A DNA stretch of 64,000 nucleotides from Bondarzewia mesenterica (GCA_004802705.1 SGPL01000096.1:1-64000), one strand, 5' to 3'. Positions 11,762-23,600 are shown, counted from the stretch's first letter. A program made the numbers and translations. Notes: a model not told the origin generated them from the letters alone.

Positions 11762-12467
11762 GGCGACTCGACCTCTTGGAAGGTGAGGGAACGATCAGCA
11801 GATGGACCAGAAGACAAGAGCAATTATACACTGGCGGGCCTATATATACGCTAATGTTGGGAACGCTGTTGGCTTCTTGCCGCTCGGTGTGTGCAGGTGC
11901 CTGAGGCGATGCTTCGTTTACCGCCGAAAGAAGGGTTTCATAACCCCATGTAGCCGCGGTGCAGTTCATCAGAGTTCATCCATGAGGCGAGGGCAATTCC
12001 TGCACTAGAACGCCTTGGAAAGGCCAATGGTCGTAGACGCTGGTGCAATTGAGATCGATAACACACTCGCTGGATTGATTGATCTGGTAATAAGTTACAT
12101 TTATAAGGAACGAAGCAGCCCCGAGATTGATGGGATGTTCATGGAGAGCGTATATCCTTTAGCCCGGTCCTGGTCAGTGACGGAATCTGCTAAGTATGTA
12201 GCGGCGGATGTCAGAGTCGGACAGACGCGGATAGCTAGTGAATAGCTGTACATACCACAGAGCGAAAGTCTTTTCCCTTGTCTGTCACTCCCCAACCCTT
12301 TGGTACGCGTGGGTACTGCGTGGGTACGCGCTCGATCAAGCGCTCGATCAAAAAAAAAAATCCAGTTGGTAATTCGCTTGCAGGTTGCTTTGTGTGACCC
12401 ATGTCACGTCGAGCCTGAGGCTCCCAACGTCATCCACTGGCCTAGTAGTCTGCGTCCTCTTCAACTC
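11762..12467. other. Divergent intergenic region, GH5-type gene / TPR-like gene
   Basis: 706 bases between divergent start codons, with no recognisable coding unit. It contains the GH5 TATA box and, near the TPR-like gene, a compact repeat block. GCGTGGGTAC occurs twice (12307-12316, 12318-12327). GCGCTCGATCAA is a perfect tandem pair (12328-12339, 12340-12351) followed by an A-run. Confidence 0.5.
11841..11848 (-). promoter_or_regulatory. TATA box of the GH5-type gene
   Basis: TATATATA lies 80 bases before the start codon at 11761, inside a short GC-rich context. Its distance suits a core promoter for a regulated secreted protein. Confidence 0.5.
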
Positions 12468-14066
12468 ATGCTTTCAAGGTGCAAGCAAAGACTGCGACTA
12501 CCTTCATTCTCCCCTCACTCCAAGCCTCCCTTACGCCTGCCCCGCCGATATGAGTCCACTACAAAAAAGTCACCCACCCCCTGGCGCGAAGAGCTCTCCT
12601 CCGAGCCTTCCGTGTTCATAGACGAGAACTATGCTAAACACACGCTGTTCGCCTTCGGTGTTTTCAAGCGCCTCATCAAATTCTCTCTCATCGGCCTCTT
12701 CGGGACCGGTATCCTCGTGTGGACAGCATTTGAGGGGACCCATATGTGGGTTGAGAAGATGGAGCTCGCTCCAGAAACAGACGAGGAGACCAAGAAGTGG
12801 GAATGGGATGTTGACGCGGAGAAGTGGTCCGGAGGTGTTTCGGGGGGAACAGACTCTGCGCTTGGGTTTAAAGGGCGACATGCCCTACGCAGCGCTTGGA
12901 TCGCGCAGAACTGGGGTGTCGGCTCGTCGGGGAATATCATGGGTTCCAACGCATACAGCGGGAAAAGAGGTTTTGGCACAGGCGGCCTCAACGTTGTTGA
13001 GGCGCGTCTCGAGTATGCGCAGGACTTCTTGAACATCGCGTTCGAAATCGCTTTGCGCAAGGATGAATCCAATGTCCTGAAACCGCACACGGTAGCGGAG
13101 ATTCTCGTCCGACATGCGGATGTGATGGAGCGGATGGGGACGCACGATGGAATATTCGAGGCTAGGTCAGAACTGCACCGTGTATGGGCACGACTGTCTG
13201 GCAAGGGACCTGAGGCGTCCCGCATCGCGCTCAAGCTCGGAGATCTTAACTACAGATTAGGCGATGCACAAGACGCGCTGACATGGTGGGCGCGTTCCAT
13301 TCACATGGTCAGCGGGGACGACACCAAACAGGTGTCCCCTATTCCCGTCATTCCAGCCTCTGCTCCTTCCTCTCCATCGGCACAGCGCACTTTGGCGTCT
13401 GCATTGGTGTCGCTATCTGCCTACTATGCGACATCTGGACAATTACGACAGGCGCAGACTGTGGAGGAGACTGCACTCAATCTCTTACGTTCAATTCGCC
13501 CTGCCGAATCTGTTTTCACTGCGACGCCTCCGCAGGCCTTGCACGCATTATATCTTCTGCACCGCTCTGCATTGATATCTGTCCACCTGGCCGAGGTTTC
13601 CTATGCTCTGCGCTCGCCCACTGACACTTGCATCCAGTGGTTGACGAGGGCTGCAGAATCCTCAGAGCGAGTGGCTCTGACTTTGACCGGTCTACCCCGC
13701 ACACATCCTGATGCACCCAAATCCAAGATTCCACATCCTCCTTCTTCGGAGTCACCTCTACTACCAGTCTTTTCAAAATCACAATCCATGAAGAAGCCAG
13801 CTAAAAGCTTGCTCAGGGATGCTCGACGGTCCGCCACGGAAGCTTGGAACTTGATAGGCGTATTGAGTGAGGGGAAGAAAGACCCGAGCTCTATGGGGAA
13901 GGCTCTCGAATGCTACGAGCGCGCGCTAGGTTGGGCAGGGGTCTCTACCAACAAAGCAGGAGGGATTGGTCAGGCAGGAGAGGGTGTCTTGGAGGCTGAG
14001 TGGAAGGTCCTTTGGGGTAATTATGTCCGGGTGCGGGAAGCTGTCCGCGCGACAAATGAAAAGTGA
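12468..14066 (+). CDS. Mitochondrial single-span TPR-like protein, function unknown
   Basis: A single uninterrupted exon encodes 532 residues. The frame stays open upstream to ATG 12300, but the ATG at 12468 opens a presequence rich in Arg, Ser and Leu and free of acidic residues (MLSRCKQRLRLPSFSPHSK), ending near RRYEST; I therefore chose it. One membrane segment follows (LIKFSLIGLFGTGILVWTAF). The rest is helical with tetratricopeptide-like repeats, for example ARSELHRVWARLSGKGPEA and RIALKLGDLNYRLGDAQDAL. An inner-membrane protein with a soluble helical-repeat domain is inferred. I recognise it only as a fungal TPR-containing protein and give it no pathway. Being intron-free is unusual in this window. 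Confidence 0.7.
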   Translation: MLSRCKQRLRLPSFSPHSKPPLRLPRRYESTTKKSPTPWREELSSEPSVFIDENYAKHTLFAFGVFKRLIKFSLIGLFGTGILVWTAFEGTHMWVEKMELAPETDEETKKWEWDVDAEKWSGGVSGGTDSALGFKGRHALRSAWIAQNWGVGSSGNIMGSNAYSGKRGFGTGGLNVVEARLEYAQDFLNIAFEIALRKDESNVLKPHTVAEILVRHADVMERMGTHDGIFEARSELHRVWARLSGKGPEASRIALKLGDLNYRLGDAQDALTWWARSIHMVSGDDTKQVSPIPVIPASAPSSPSAQRTLASALVSLSAYYATSGQLRQAQTVEETALNLLRSIRPAESVFTATPPQALHALYLLHRSALISVHLAEVSYALRSPTDTCIQWLTRAAESSERVALTLTGLPRTHPDAPKSKIPHPPSSESPLLPVFSKSQSMKKPAKSLLRDARRSATEAWNLIGVLSEGKKDPSSMGKALECYERALGWAGVSTNKAGGIGQAGEGVLEAEWKVLWGNYVRVREAVRATNEK

Positions 14067-14477
14067 CAGTTTCCTTTTGTTGCAACTTATNCGAAGCTGC
14101 TACTTACCTCNAACTCTATTGGCTCAAGAATCCCTCTCCTCCGGCTTGAAGCAAATGCCTTGGGAATGTGATACCTAACGGGTAGACGGGGGNAGCACAT
14201 ACATATGCATCTTGACTTCTTCGGAGTCCGGACACCTAAATACTGGCCGATGAGAATTTTCATCAAGGCGGACGTACATCGATTACATCCGCATTTTCTC
14301 CCTTGAAGAATGTAACGAAGGTCCACNAGACTTCAGTTGTGGGTCCCAATCCTCAAAGTACCTAAGTATTATATTGTGANAACGAATTCCATGCGTGACA
14401 TACCTGTCAGAAATAATATTTACGTGGCGCCTTTCTATCTCTAAGATTTNNTTCCGCTCGACTTTGCCCTCTTTTGC
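14067..14477. other. Intergenic stretch with ambiguous bases
   Basis: 411 bases between the TPR-like stop and the DPP III start, with several N positions. No coding pattern is visible. It should carry one 3' UTR and the DPP III promoter. Confidence 0.45.
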
Positions 14478-17400
14478 ATGTTCGTGCTCCGGCGGGCCGC
14501 TCGGGCACCAAGTCAGCAATCTACTCATCTGGGCCGGATCCTGCAGCATAGCAGGCCATCTCCATCACCTGTGCAGAAAATATCATCGCTCCGAATTCCA
14601 ATGGCNAACTTCGCGACAGAGCGTTTCCTGGCTGATCGTTCAACTCCGTTTAGCAGCCTCAATGTCTCGAANTCCTTTAATCAACTCAGGTGTGCTTTGC
14701 TCCGGCCATTGCAATCGTGTTTCATTGCCATTGATCTTGTTTTGAATAGCTCCAAGGAGAAGAAATATGCTCATTATATCGGCGAAGCTTCATGGGCGGG
14801 AGCACGCATTGTCCAGGGACAGTGGACCCCACAGGCTCAGAAGCTCTATGATCTCTTGTTCCTCACCTTCAGCGCGGACGGGAAACTAGCAGATCTGGGG
14901 GCTTTGAAGCTGAAAGCTGGCCTCTTAGATGAAGATTGGGAAGATCTNCTGCTATACACGAGTCAAGTAATTANTACTGATNTAGAATTCATCTTCTTTC
15001 ATTGAACGATGTCAATGTGGAANCCTCTCTTCTAGGTATTCAGCAACCTAGTGAACTATAAATCTTTTGGATTCACCAAGATNGTGCCNCGGGTATCTCA
15101 AGAGAAGTTCNGGGNNGTGGTCGAAAATTCNTACAATGCAGCGAATGCTGTNCCCCTTTGGAACGAGGCNAGTCTTTTGGNCTGCATGTNCAATGGNGAC
15201 TGATGCTCCTCGNAGCTGAAAGAACATATNTACGCNCTTGCGCCGGAATCAGCTCTTTTCATCGGCAAACGTCAGCTCGGGCACATCTCCAATTATTATC
15301 TCGGGGANCCCATNACTGACGACGAGGTCGTCNACGTGCAAGCCGCCGCAGAGAAGATTGGGGTTGATGTGCTTAACACAAGGTGCGTTTTGTTCGTTTC
15401 CTCANTCANCCACTAAATTGAGTANCTACTTCGATNAGAGTCAGAAAGAANNGTTCCAATGACTANACCCTTCTTGTCGCNTCCGCAGATANACAATTGA
15501 GCTTGACGNACAGTATTCATGTTGAAAATCACTCCGCAAAGCTCACAGTCGAGTACGGTGATTTTTCCGANCCTTTGGCAAAGGCTGTCGCAGCCCTGAC
15601 CGAGGTAGATATACATCTTGCGCCTAGAGTTTGTCTCATTGGAGTTATCTGTATTTGATCAGGCCAAAAAATATACTGCAAATGATACCCAGACGGCTAT
15701 GCTTGACGGCTATATCAAATCGTGAGTGCCAGAGCCAANATTGTTTGAAGCTCGTCATTAATTTTCTTTCAGCTTCCAGAGCGGTTCTATTGAAGCACAC
15801 AAGGAGGCATCCAAGCATTGGGTCAAAGACGTGGGACCTGTTGTCGAAAGCTACATTGGCTTTATCGAAACTTACGTCGACCCGTACGGTGGTCGCGCTG
15901 AATGGGAAGGTCGGCGCAATGTTCATTAGGCGAGCCGAGCACTCANGTCCAACTCTTTCGCAACAGGGTTTACTGCGATCGTGAACAAGGAGCTGAGTGC
16001 CAAGTATGAGACCTTGGTCAACGACGCTCCGGATTTGATCAAGGAACTCCCTTGGGGAAAAGATTTTGAAGTAGATGTATTCAGGAAACCCGATTTCACG
16101 GCTTTGGAAGTCGTGTCATTCGCCACCGGTTGTATGACTCTTCTCTCCCTCGCACACCGGAGCAATGCTAAAGGTNATCTCAGCCATCCCTGCTGGTATC
16201 AATGTACGTGGCAATCAACGGGACGGGAACGACCTTGTTTACTCAGTTTTGAACTTCCACGATATATCCAGATTCCTGTGAGTATTCCTCTTAATACGTT
16301 TAGAAGCTCAGGATTCTCAAATGTGCTTGATAGAATTACTACGACATTCGCGAGTCTACTGGCTTCAAGAATGTCTCCCTTGCTGTAAGTCACGCAAGTT
16401 CGGATACTCATGGTCGCTATCATGGAGCTCAAAATGCGGTTCCAGAACATCCTGGCAGCCAAAACTCCAGGAAAGTACACGCCGGCGAGGTGTTGCAAAT
16501 GTAANTGACCTTCTTATGCAGATGAGGAAGTGACGTTCATACACCCTGATGATCTCGAACTGTACAATGCTTGGGATACACGCGCGTTTGAAGTACAAGT
16601 TGCGACTCACGAACTTTTGGGTCATGGTTCTGGCAAGGCAAGTGATACTTTTTCCAAGCAAAACACCAGTTAAGATGCTATTGAGATGCGGCCTTGGGGC
16701 ACTGACGCTCCTTCTGCCAGCTCTTCAAAGAAGACTCAGACGGAAAGAAGAATTTCGACCCGGAGAAGGTGAGCCCGTCTTGGGTCTATCCTTTTTGTTC
16801 CAGCAAGCTGATGCTGATCACGCTTAATTGAAGGTGATTAACCCATTGACCGGAAGACCTATGTAAGTGACCTTGCACTTGCGTGTTCTGTGCTGACGTA
16901 GTGGACCTTGTTATGTCTCCCTATTATATAGTACGTCTTGGTACAAGCCTGGTCAAACCCCCGATGCAGTACTTGGGGAAGTGTCGTCGTCCATGGAGGA
17001 ATGCCGTGCGGAAACCGTGGCGCTGTTCCGTGAGTCAAGTCAAAACTTCAATGTCCTTGGTATTTGAATTATGATTGCAGTTGTCAGCAACCTTAATATC
17101 CTGAAGATTTTCGGCGTGGGGTCTTTTCCATCTTCCACTGATACTTTCACTAACATTTTGTTATAACATCCAGTATACCAGCCAGCAGGACATTGTGAAT
17201 ATTCAGTATATCACCTTCCTGTTGATGGCGCGCGCTGGTCTTCGGGCGTTAGAGTTCTACGACCCCAAGACGCACAAGCACGGTCAAGCACACATGCAAG
17301 CTCGGTGAGTCTATTCTGCGTCGCTTTCATCAAATCAAAGCTGACTCCCTTTTCATGTCAAGACTGGCATCACCCAACATCTTATCAACGGTGGCATTGC

Positions 17401-17909
17401 GAGGCTCGAGGAGGTCAGAGATGCCAACGGCAAGCTGGAAAATCTCTACGTCCGAGTTCGTGATATATCCTCTTCTTTTCATCTACTCCGTCTCCGTCTC
17501 ATTCAGGGGATGGAACTTGCTTTCCCCTCTTTTTTTTTCTTAGGTTGACCGCGAGAAAGTACTCTCTTATGGCAAGGACGTCTCAGGGAAGCTCTTGATT
17601 GATCTTCAGGTGCGAAAGAGCACGGCAGATGGTGCTGGCGCACGCAAGTTCTACACCGAGTTGACGACCCCGTTCCCTGGCTGGGACGGCGAAATTCGTG
17701 ATCTAGTCTTGCAAAAAAAGCAGGTGCGCATTTCATCATCCTCTGCACATTCACGATCCGTTGCGCTGAAATGTGTAAATTTGGATTATCAGCCTCGGAA
17801 AATATTCGTTCAGCCGAACACGTTCTTCGAGAACGGCGAGATCGTACTGAAGGAGTACCCCCTCACAGCTGCTGGCGTCATCGAGAGCTTTGTTGAACGG
17901 AAACTTTGA
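14478..17909 (+). CDS. DPP3: Dipeptidyl peptidase III (M49 zinc metallopeptidase)
   Basis: Removes dipeptides from the N-terminus of short peptides. About 20 exons can be traced from 14478-14689 to 17793-17909. The M49 motif HELLGH (near 16610) and the downstream zinc/catalytic motif EECRAE (near 17000) are intact. A 6-base microexon (16272-16277) lies between introns. Introns at 15168 and 16638 use GC donors, the first with an N in the donor. Two reading-frame slips are seen: an apparently extra G at 16470-16471 and an apparently missing G near 17366-17367. If both are sequencing errors the protein has about 734 residues from 14478, or 693 from ATG 14601. The longer form adds an Arg/Ser-rich N-terminus ([14 protein letters not shown]) like a mitochondrial presequence; the second ATG matches the usual cytosolic start. 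Several codons contain N. Confidence 0.93.
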
Positions 17910-18013
17910 TGTCGATATGGAGACTCGGCCGACAATGACTCAAAGTGGGAGATGGACGCTGATCATTGAATGATTGCATATCATATGTGGAATTTGTACA
18001 GGTACCTATGCTG

Positions 18014-18019
18014 AATAAA
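18014..18019 (+). terminator. Possible poly(A) signal of the DPP III gene
   Basis: AATAAA lies about 105 bases past the DPP III stop codon. Fungal polyadenylation signals are loose, so this is only a candidate. Confidence 0.3.
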
Positions 18020-18162
18020 ACAGGGCATGAACCCTTAGGTATAAGTCTGACGAATAAAGACATTATATCCAGCAGGATCAATGCATAGCTACTCTACGAC
18101 AAAATCTATTTACTAAATTCCTGAGAAAAAGTCCTTGTACAAATCATAATACAGCGAAGACG

Positions 18163-19863
18163 TCATAATACTTCTCTAACCAAGGCGACTAGAACTGTGA
18201 CACTGAAAAAAGAAAAATAGAAGACAGTTTAAAAGGCAGGTCATGCAAAGAAATAGCGATCGGGACGTACTCGTCTAGTTTCTATGTTGTGAGATTAGTT
18301 AGTCAGTATGGTGGACAAGGAATTATGATGACGGATAAACTAAACGCACTCCTCCTCGAAAGCTTAATCCGTCTCTAGCGGCAGCCTCTGTAAGAACGAT
18401 GTATCAATGCACGTCCATCGCCAAGGATAGTAAGCAAGACAAACTTTCGAATGGACTGACTCGCGTCCTATTTACCATGCAGGCTCTTGCATATTCGACT
18501 ATTCGGTCTGCCATCATCTGCACTTGAACGTCTTCTGGACCGCCTGCCCGAGCTACGAGGCTACAGATAGCAGTGATCTCATTATTGAAGACGTTGTCAG
18601 ATAGTCCATCGGTCTTTTGATTATGAGCAATCAAGCGAGAATGTCAACAACAGAACCAGTAAGACTCAGATGTACGAACATATAGGATGACGATATCTCC
18701 GTCTCGGATTTTTGTCTCATATACATCTGCGTCGGACGAATGGTCCATTCGGACTGTCCCTGAACCTACGTGGTCGGGCAGCTTGGCAAGCTGCCTGAAA
18801 TCGAATTGAGAAGTTTCTTTGGAAGGGAAACAAATGGCTCGACATACTTTGGGCAATTGAAAAAATGAGTCTGAGCTCTTTGTCGATGGATGACGTTAGA
18901 GGACCGAATAATCATGAAACCACTGTCGCCTAAACTGGTGCGCCATTGAAAAAGAAAGCCGTGAATTTTTGAAACACACAAAGGACTGCACACAACGTAC
19001 TTGGCTGCTCTCAGAACTCCAGAGGATGCATTCAAATTGACTATGCATGCTGTACTGGAACCTAAAAACATGAACAGTTCAACGTCCATCGATTGTCCTA
19101 CCAGAAAGTGGGCTGAAACATACCGGCTATCACGTCTTTCTGCCGAAGAACACCTTGATGTGCGAGTTTCATGCATTCCTGGGGCAGCAGTTCCCAACCC
19201 TCCACTTCTTCGCGCTCATCAAAATCCTTTGTGGGGTCAATCTCGGGTTCTCCTGGCCATGCAATTCGAGCATAGCGGTGTGCATGATACATTAAAGCCT
19301 GAGAAAAGAGAGAAGGGTCTACGCCACTCTCGACCCACCCGCCGACACCATCTGCAACTCCGAAAGACATGCCCTTGCGAAGTAATGGTCGGCAATGAGA
19401 CCGAATTATGCATGCACGACAAGAAGCTCACCTACCGACAAATTCCGCATCTACCTCCCGTGCAACTATCGGTATGAAATGTTGATGTATCGCAAAATAG
19501 ACGATGACTCACATCCTGAACATAGAAGAAATCCTCGCCAGCGCCCCGACTAGAGCCTCCAGTTGGCCTAGATAAAGTCTGATTTCTCCACATTCCAATA
19601 TCGCTGTCGTTTGAAAATGGTTGTGTTTTTTTCCGCTGTCGTGGGTCTGGTGGTTTTGCTAGCCAGCTGGCGCCGACGTGAAACCTGTACGACCGAGGCG
19701 TACTCGATGCGAAGCGCATCCAAGCTGAGGCTGATGACCTGAACTTCGTTGCTGCTGCAAAGCAAAAATAAGTAAGATATTGCCAACAAGTACTCGAGCA
19801 CATACAAGCATGGTTGCGGGACAAGGACGAGAGAAGAAGGGGGCCAGTAAACTTTGGGGCCAT
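18163..19863 (-). CDS. PTC7: PTC7-type mitochondrial PP2C protein phosphatase
   Basis: Metal-dependent Ser/Thr phosphatase; the yeast enzyme acts on mitochondrial proteins, including coenzyme Q synthesis. Eleven exons in consistent phase (first 19806-19863 and 19513-19754, last 18271-18281 and 18163-18202) encode 361 residues. The N-terminus MAPKFTGPLLLSSLSRNHA is basic and presequence-like. PP2C motifs follow: AGEDFFYVQ, SFGVADGVGGW, LGDSGFMI, YTDGLSDNVF, GGPEDVQ and KLDDVTVLVALV, which hold the metal-binding aspartates. Two microexons are needed: 15 bases (19436-19450, MRNLS) and 11 bases (18271-18281). Intron 1 (19755-19805) is 51 bases, in frame and stop-free, so its retention would insert 17 mostly non-charged residues near the N-terminus. 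Confidence 0.93.
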
Positions 19864-20631
19864 ATATTGCACTGCGAAACAACTCGGAATACTGGAAACA
19901 TGCAACTCTGCGTCATGGAACTTTTATTGCGTAAGCAGATCTGGATATCTCCGATTCTTTCACTTCTCTTCAAACATGGTCGGGGTAGGCCTCGGGCTCG
20001 ATTGTTGAGCGAAGGTTGAGCGCTGAGCTGTACATTTCCCGGTCTTGCTCTTGGTTACTTGAAACTTGTTGAAGCTAAAGGATAACAACATGTCTCTGCC
20101 AGCTTGAAATTGGACCATCAAGCGCAGATCGTCGAAAGCACATGATCTTCAATGATTGCGCGCGAAAGGTGCTGTAGATTGCAGTTCTCCTCAGGGTCAC
20201 TCACATCAAATACTAGCAGAACAATCTAGGGTTAGGCCCGCTGTAACCAGGATTAAGCTCGGGCAGCAGCATGCTCTCCGGAGGTATCGTGAGTACATAC
20301 GAGTTCCCTGCAGCAGGAAGACTTTAAGCTTTAAGTTGAATGTTGGTCCCAGCCTGAGCAAGATGTAAACAAAAAACCCAGGAAGTTCTCACGCCATGCA
20401 TTTGTCAGCGTCGTCGGCGTGTGCGCCTAACTACAAGAGTCCATACAACGGTAAATATAGGCATCACTCTCTCCCTCCCACACTTCGAGCCTGAGGGTTG
20501 CTGGTATACTACATACTACAGCCTCCCCGTCTCATATCTACTTCATCTCTGCTTCTTCGTCGTTCATTCGCTCCTTTTTTTTGTTACAGATCGACGGTTA
20601 CGCTGTCCATCACTAAGACTTATACCTTTCC
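19864..20631. other. Divergent promoter region PTC7 / FKS1
   Basis: 768 bases between divergent start codons. A pyrimidine-rich tract (about 20460-20590) precedes the glucan synthase ATG, as is common in fungal promoters and 5' UTRs. No protein-coding unit is convincing. Confidence 0.5.
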
Positions 20632-23600
20632 ATGGCTGCTCGTCCTGGCTACGGCCAGTCAGATCCTAGAAATCCCTTCGCCAATCCTCCTCAACAGTAC
20701 TCTCGCGCCGGAACCGATTATGATGCCGAATCTGACATGAGTGATCATTATGGTGCTCGCAGTGATAGTACCGCTCATCTTGCTGGTAACGGCCAGTACT
20801 ATGACCAAACCGGACAATACGACCCTTATGGTAAGTCTCAGTCTCGTATTTATCAACTAAATTGAGATTTTTTTGGTTCTTCTCCTATTCAATCCTCTTC
20901 GTGGGTTGTGGTGGAGCTGGCGTGAGCCAGTGCATTTCTTTATCTCCAGTGTTCCGTTCTCACTCTGGCTGTCTCTGCCGTACCTTCATATGAATATTGC
21001 TGACTATCTACTTCATTCTTTCTAGGTCGTCGTGGCGAAACCGAATCCGATGGCGATCACAGCCGCCATTACGCTCCTTCTATCGACTCACATATGAGTG
21101 GAATGCATCAATCTGGGCCAACGGGTTCGTCAGACCCATACCCCGCCTGGTCTGCGGACAAACAAATACCCATCTCGTACGAGGAAATTGAGGACATTTT
21201 TCTCGATCTCACCCAGAAGTTCGGTTTTCAAAGGGACTCTATGCGAAACCAGGTACGTTTACCGCAGTGCAACTACTACAGGACGGATACAGCTAACTCG
21301 AATGCTATCAGTTCGACTTCCTGATGCATCTTCTTGATTCGCGTGCTTCGCGTATGTCGCCGAACCAAGCTCTCCTTACACTGCACGCCGACTATATTGG
21401 TGGTCAACACGCAAATTACCGCAAGTGGTATTTTGCTGCGCAACTCAATCTCGATGACGCCGTTGGCCAATCTCAAAACCCTGGGTTGCAACGCCTCAAG
21501 AGTGTTCGGGGCAACGCGGGGAAGTCTGCAGGTGCGAAGTCTTTGGACAACGCACTGAACCGTTGGCGCAATGCTATGAACAACATGAGCCAATATGACC
21601 GACTTCGGCAGCTTGCCCTTTATTTGCTGTGCTGGGGAGAAGCCGGCAACGTGCGCTTCACCCCCGAGTGCTTGTGCTTCATTTTCAAGTGTGCGGATGA
21701 TTACTATCGGAGCCCCGAGTGCCAAAACAGGGTTGATCCTGTTCCAGAGGGTGTCTACCTCGAGACGATTATCAAACCCTTGTACAACTTCATGCGCGAT
21801 CAAGGTTACGAGGTCGTCGACGGGAAGTTTGTGAGGAGAGAACGGGACCACCATCAGATCATTGGCTACGATGACATCAATCAATTGTTTTGGTATCCAG
21901 AAGGCCTCGCGAGGATTGTCCTTACCGATAAGGTGCGTCCGACTGGTCGCATATAGCCGTGTTCGTGACTGAATTCGTGGCTTCAGTCTCGACTGGTTGA
22001 TGTCCCTCCAGCGCAGCGTTTCATGAAACTCAGTCGCATCGACTGGAATCGTGTCTTCTTCAAAACTTATTTTGAGAAGCGTTCCTCTGCGCATCTCCTG
22101 GTTAACTTTAATCGCATCTGGATCTTGCACATTGCTGTCTACTGGTTCTATACTGCCTACAATTCCCCCAAGGTTTACGCGCCACACAACAAGCAATTCC
22201 CATCCGCGCCTATGACGTGGTCCGCAACTGCGTTGGGAGGAGCTGTAGCGACTGGCATCATGCTCCTCGCAACTATCGCGGAGTTCCTTTATATCCCTAC
22301 GACCTGGAACAATGCCTCTCATCTGACGACTCGCTTCATGTTCCTCTTGATCATCCTCGCAATCACGGCTGGTCCGACTGTGTATATTGCGAAAGTGGAT
22401 GGTGTTTCGACAAGTTCACAGGTTGCCCTCATTGTCGGCATCGTTCAATTTTTCGTTTCCGTCGTCGTGACCCTTGCCTTTGGTTTGATACCTTCTGGTC
22501 GTATGTTTGGCGATCGCGTAGCTGGCAAATCGCGGAAGTACATGGCGTCGCAGACCTTCACTGCTTCTTACCCGGATTTGCCGCGCAGTGCACGTGTAGC
22601 ATCCATCACCCTCTGGATTCTTGTCTTTGGATGCAAGTTCTCGGAGTCATACTTTTTCTTGACATCTTCATTCAGTAGCCCCATTGCTGTCATGGCACGT
22701 ACCAAGGTCCAAAATTGCAACGACAAGATATTTGGCACCGCTCTCTGCGGAAATCAGGTTCCATTCGCGCTGACCATCATGTATGTCATGGATCTGGTGC
22801 TGTTCTTTTTGGATACGTATCTGTGGTACATCATCTGGATCGTCGTCTTCTCTATCGGGCGGTCCTTCGCTCTAGGTCTCTCCATCTGGACGCCCTGGAA
22901 GGACGTATACACTCGATTGCCCAAGCGTATCTACGCGAAGCTTCTGGCTACAGCAGAGATGGAAGTCAAGTACAAGCCGAAGGTTCTTGTTTCGCAAATT
23001 TGGAACGCCATCATCATTTCCATGTATCGCGAACACCTTCTATCCATTGACAATGTTCAGCGCCTACTTTATCATCAGACAGATGGCCCCGACGGACGGC
23101 GTACTCTTCGCGCTCCACCTTTTTTCACCAATAATGATGGTAATGGGTTCAAAGGCAACTTTTTCCCCGCAGGCGGTGAAGCCGAGCGTCGTATTTCATT
23201 CTTCGCATCCTCCCTCACAACTGCCCTCCCGGAGCCTCTCCCGGTCGATGCTATGCCCACCTATACCGTGCTTGTCCCTCATTATTCTGAAAAGATCTTA
23301 CTTAGCTTGCGTGAGATCATCAGAGAGGAAGACCACAACACTCGCGTCACGCAATTGGAGTACTTGAAGCAGTTGCACCCGATAGAGTGGGACAATTTCG
23401 TCAAGGATACTAAAATACTGGCGGAGGAGTCGCCGGAGGAGGATGAGAAGGCGCAGAGCAAGACGGACGATCTTCCTTTCTACTGCATCGGCTTCAAGAC
23501 AGCATCCCCCGAGTATACCCTTCGCACGCGTATCTGGGCCTCCCTTCGTGCTCAAACCCTTTACCGCACCGTGTCTGGCATGATGAACTACTCGAAAGCT

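Noticed and set aside
15383..15494. DPP III intron ending at the CGCAG acceptor (15490)
   Set aside because: That acceptor gives a stop soon after. The acceptor at 15438 restores the family sequence TLLVASAD and the phase.
21276..22322. 348-codon minus-strand open frame across FKS1
   Set aside because: It is antisense to conserved FKS1 coding sequence and spans an FKS1 intron; no independent support.
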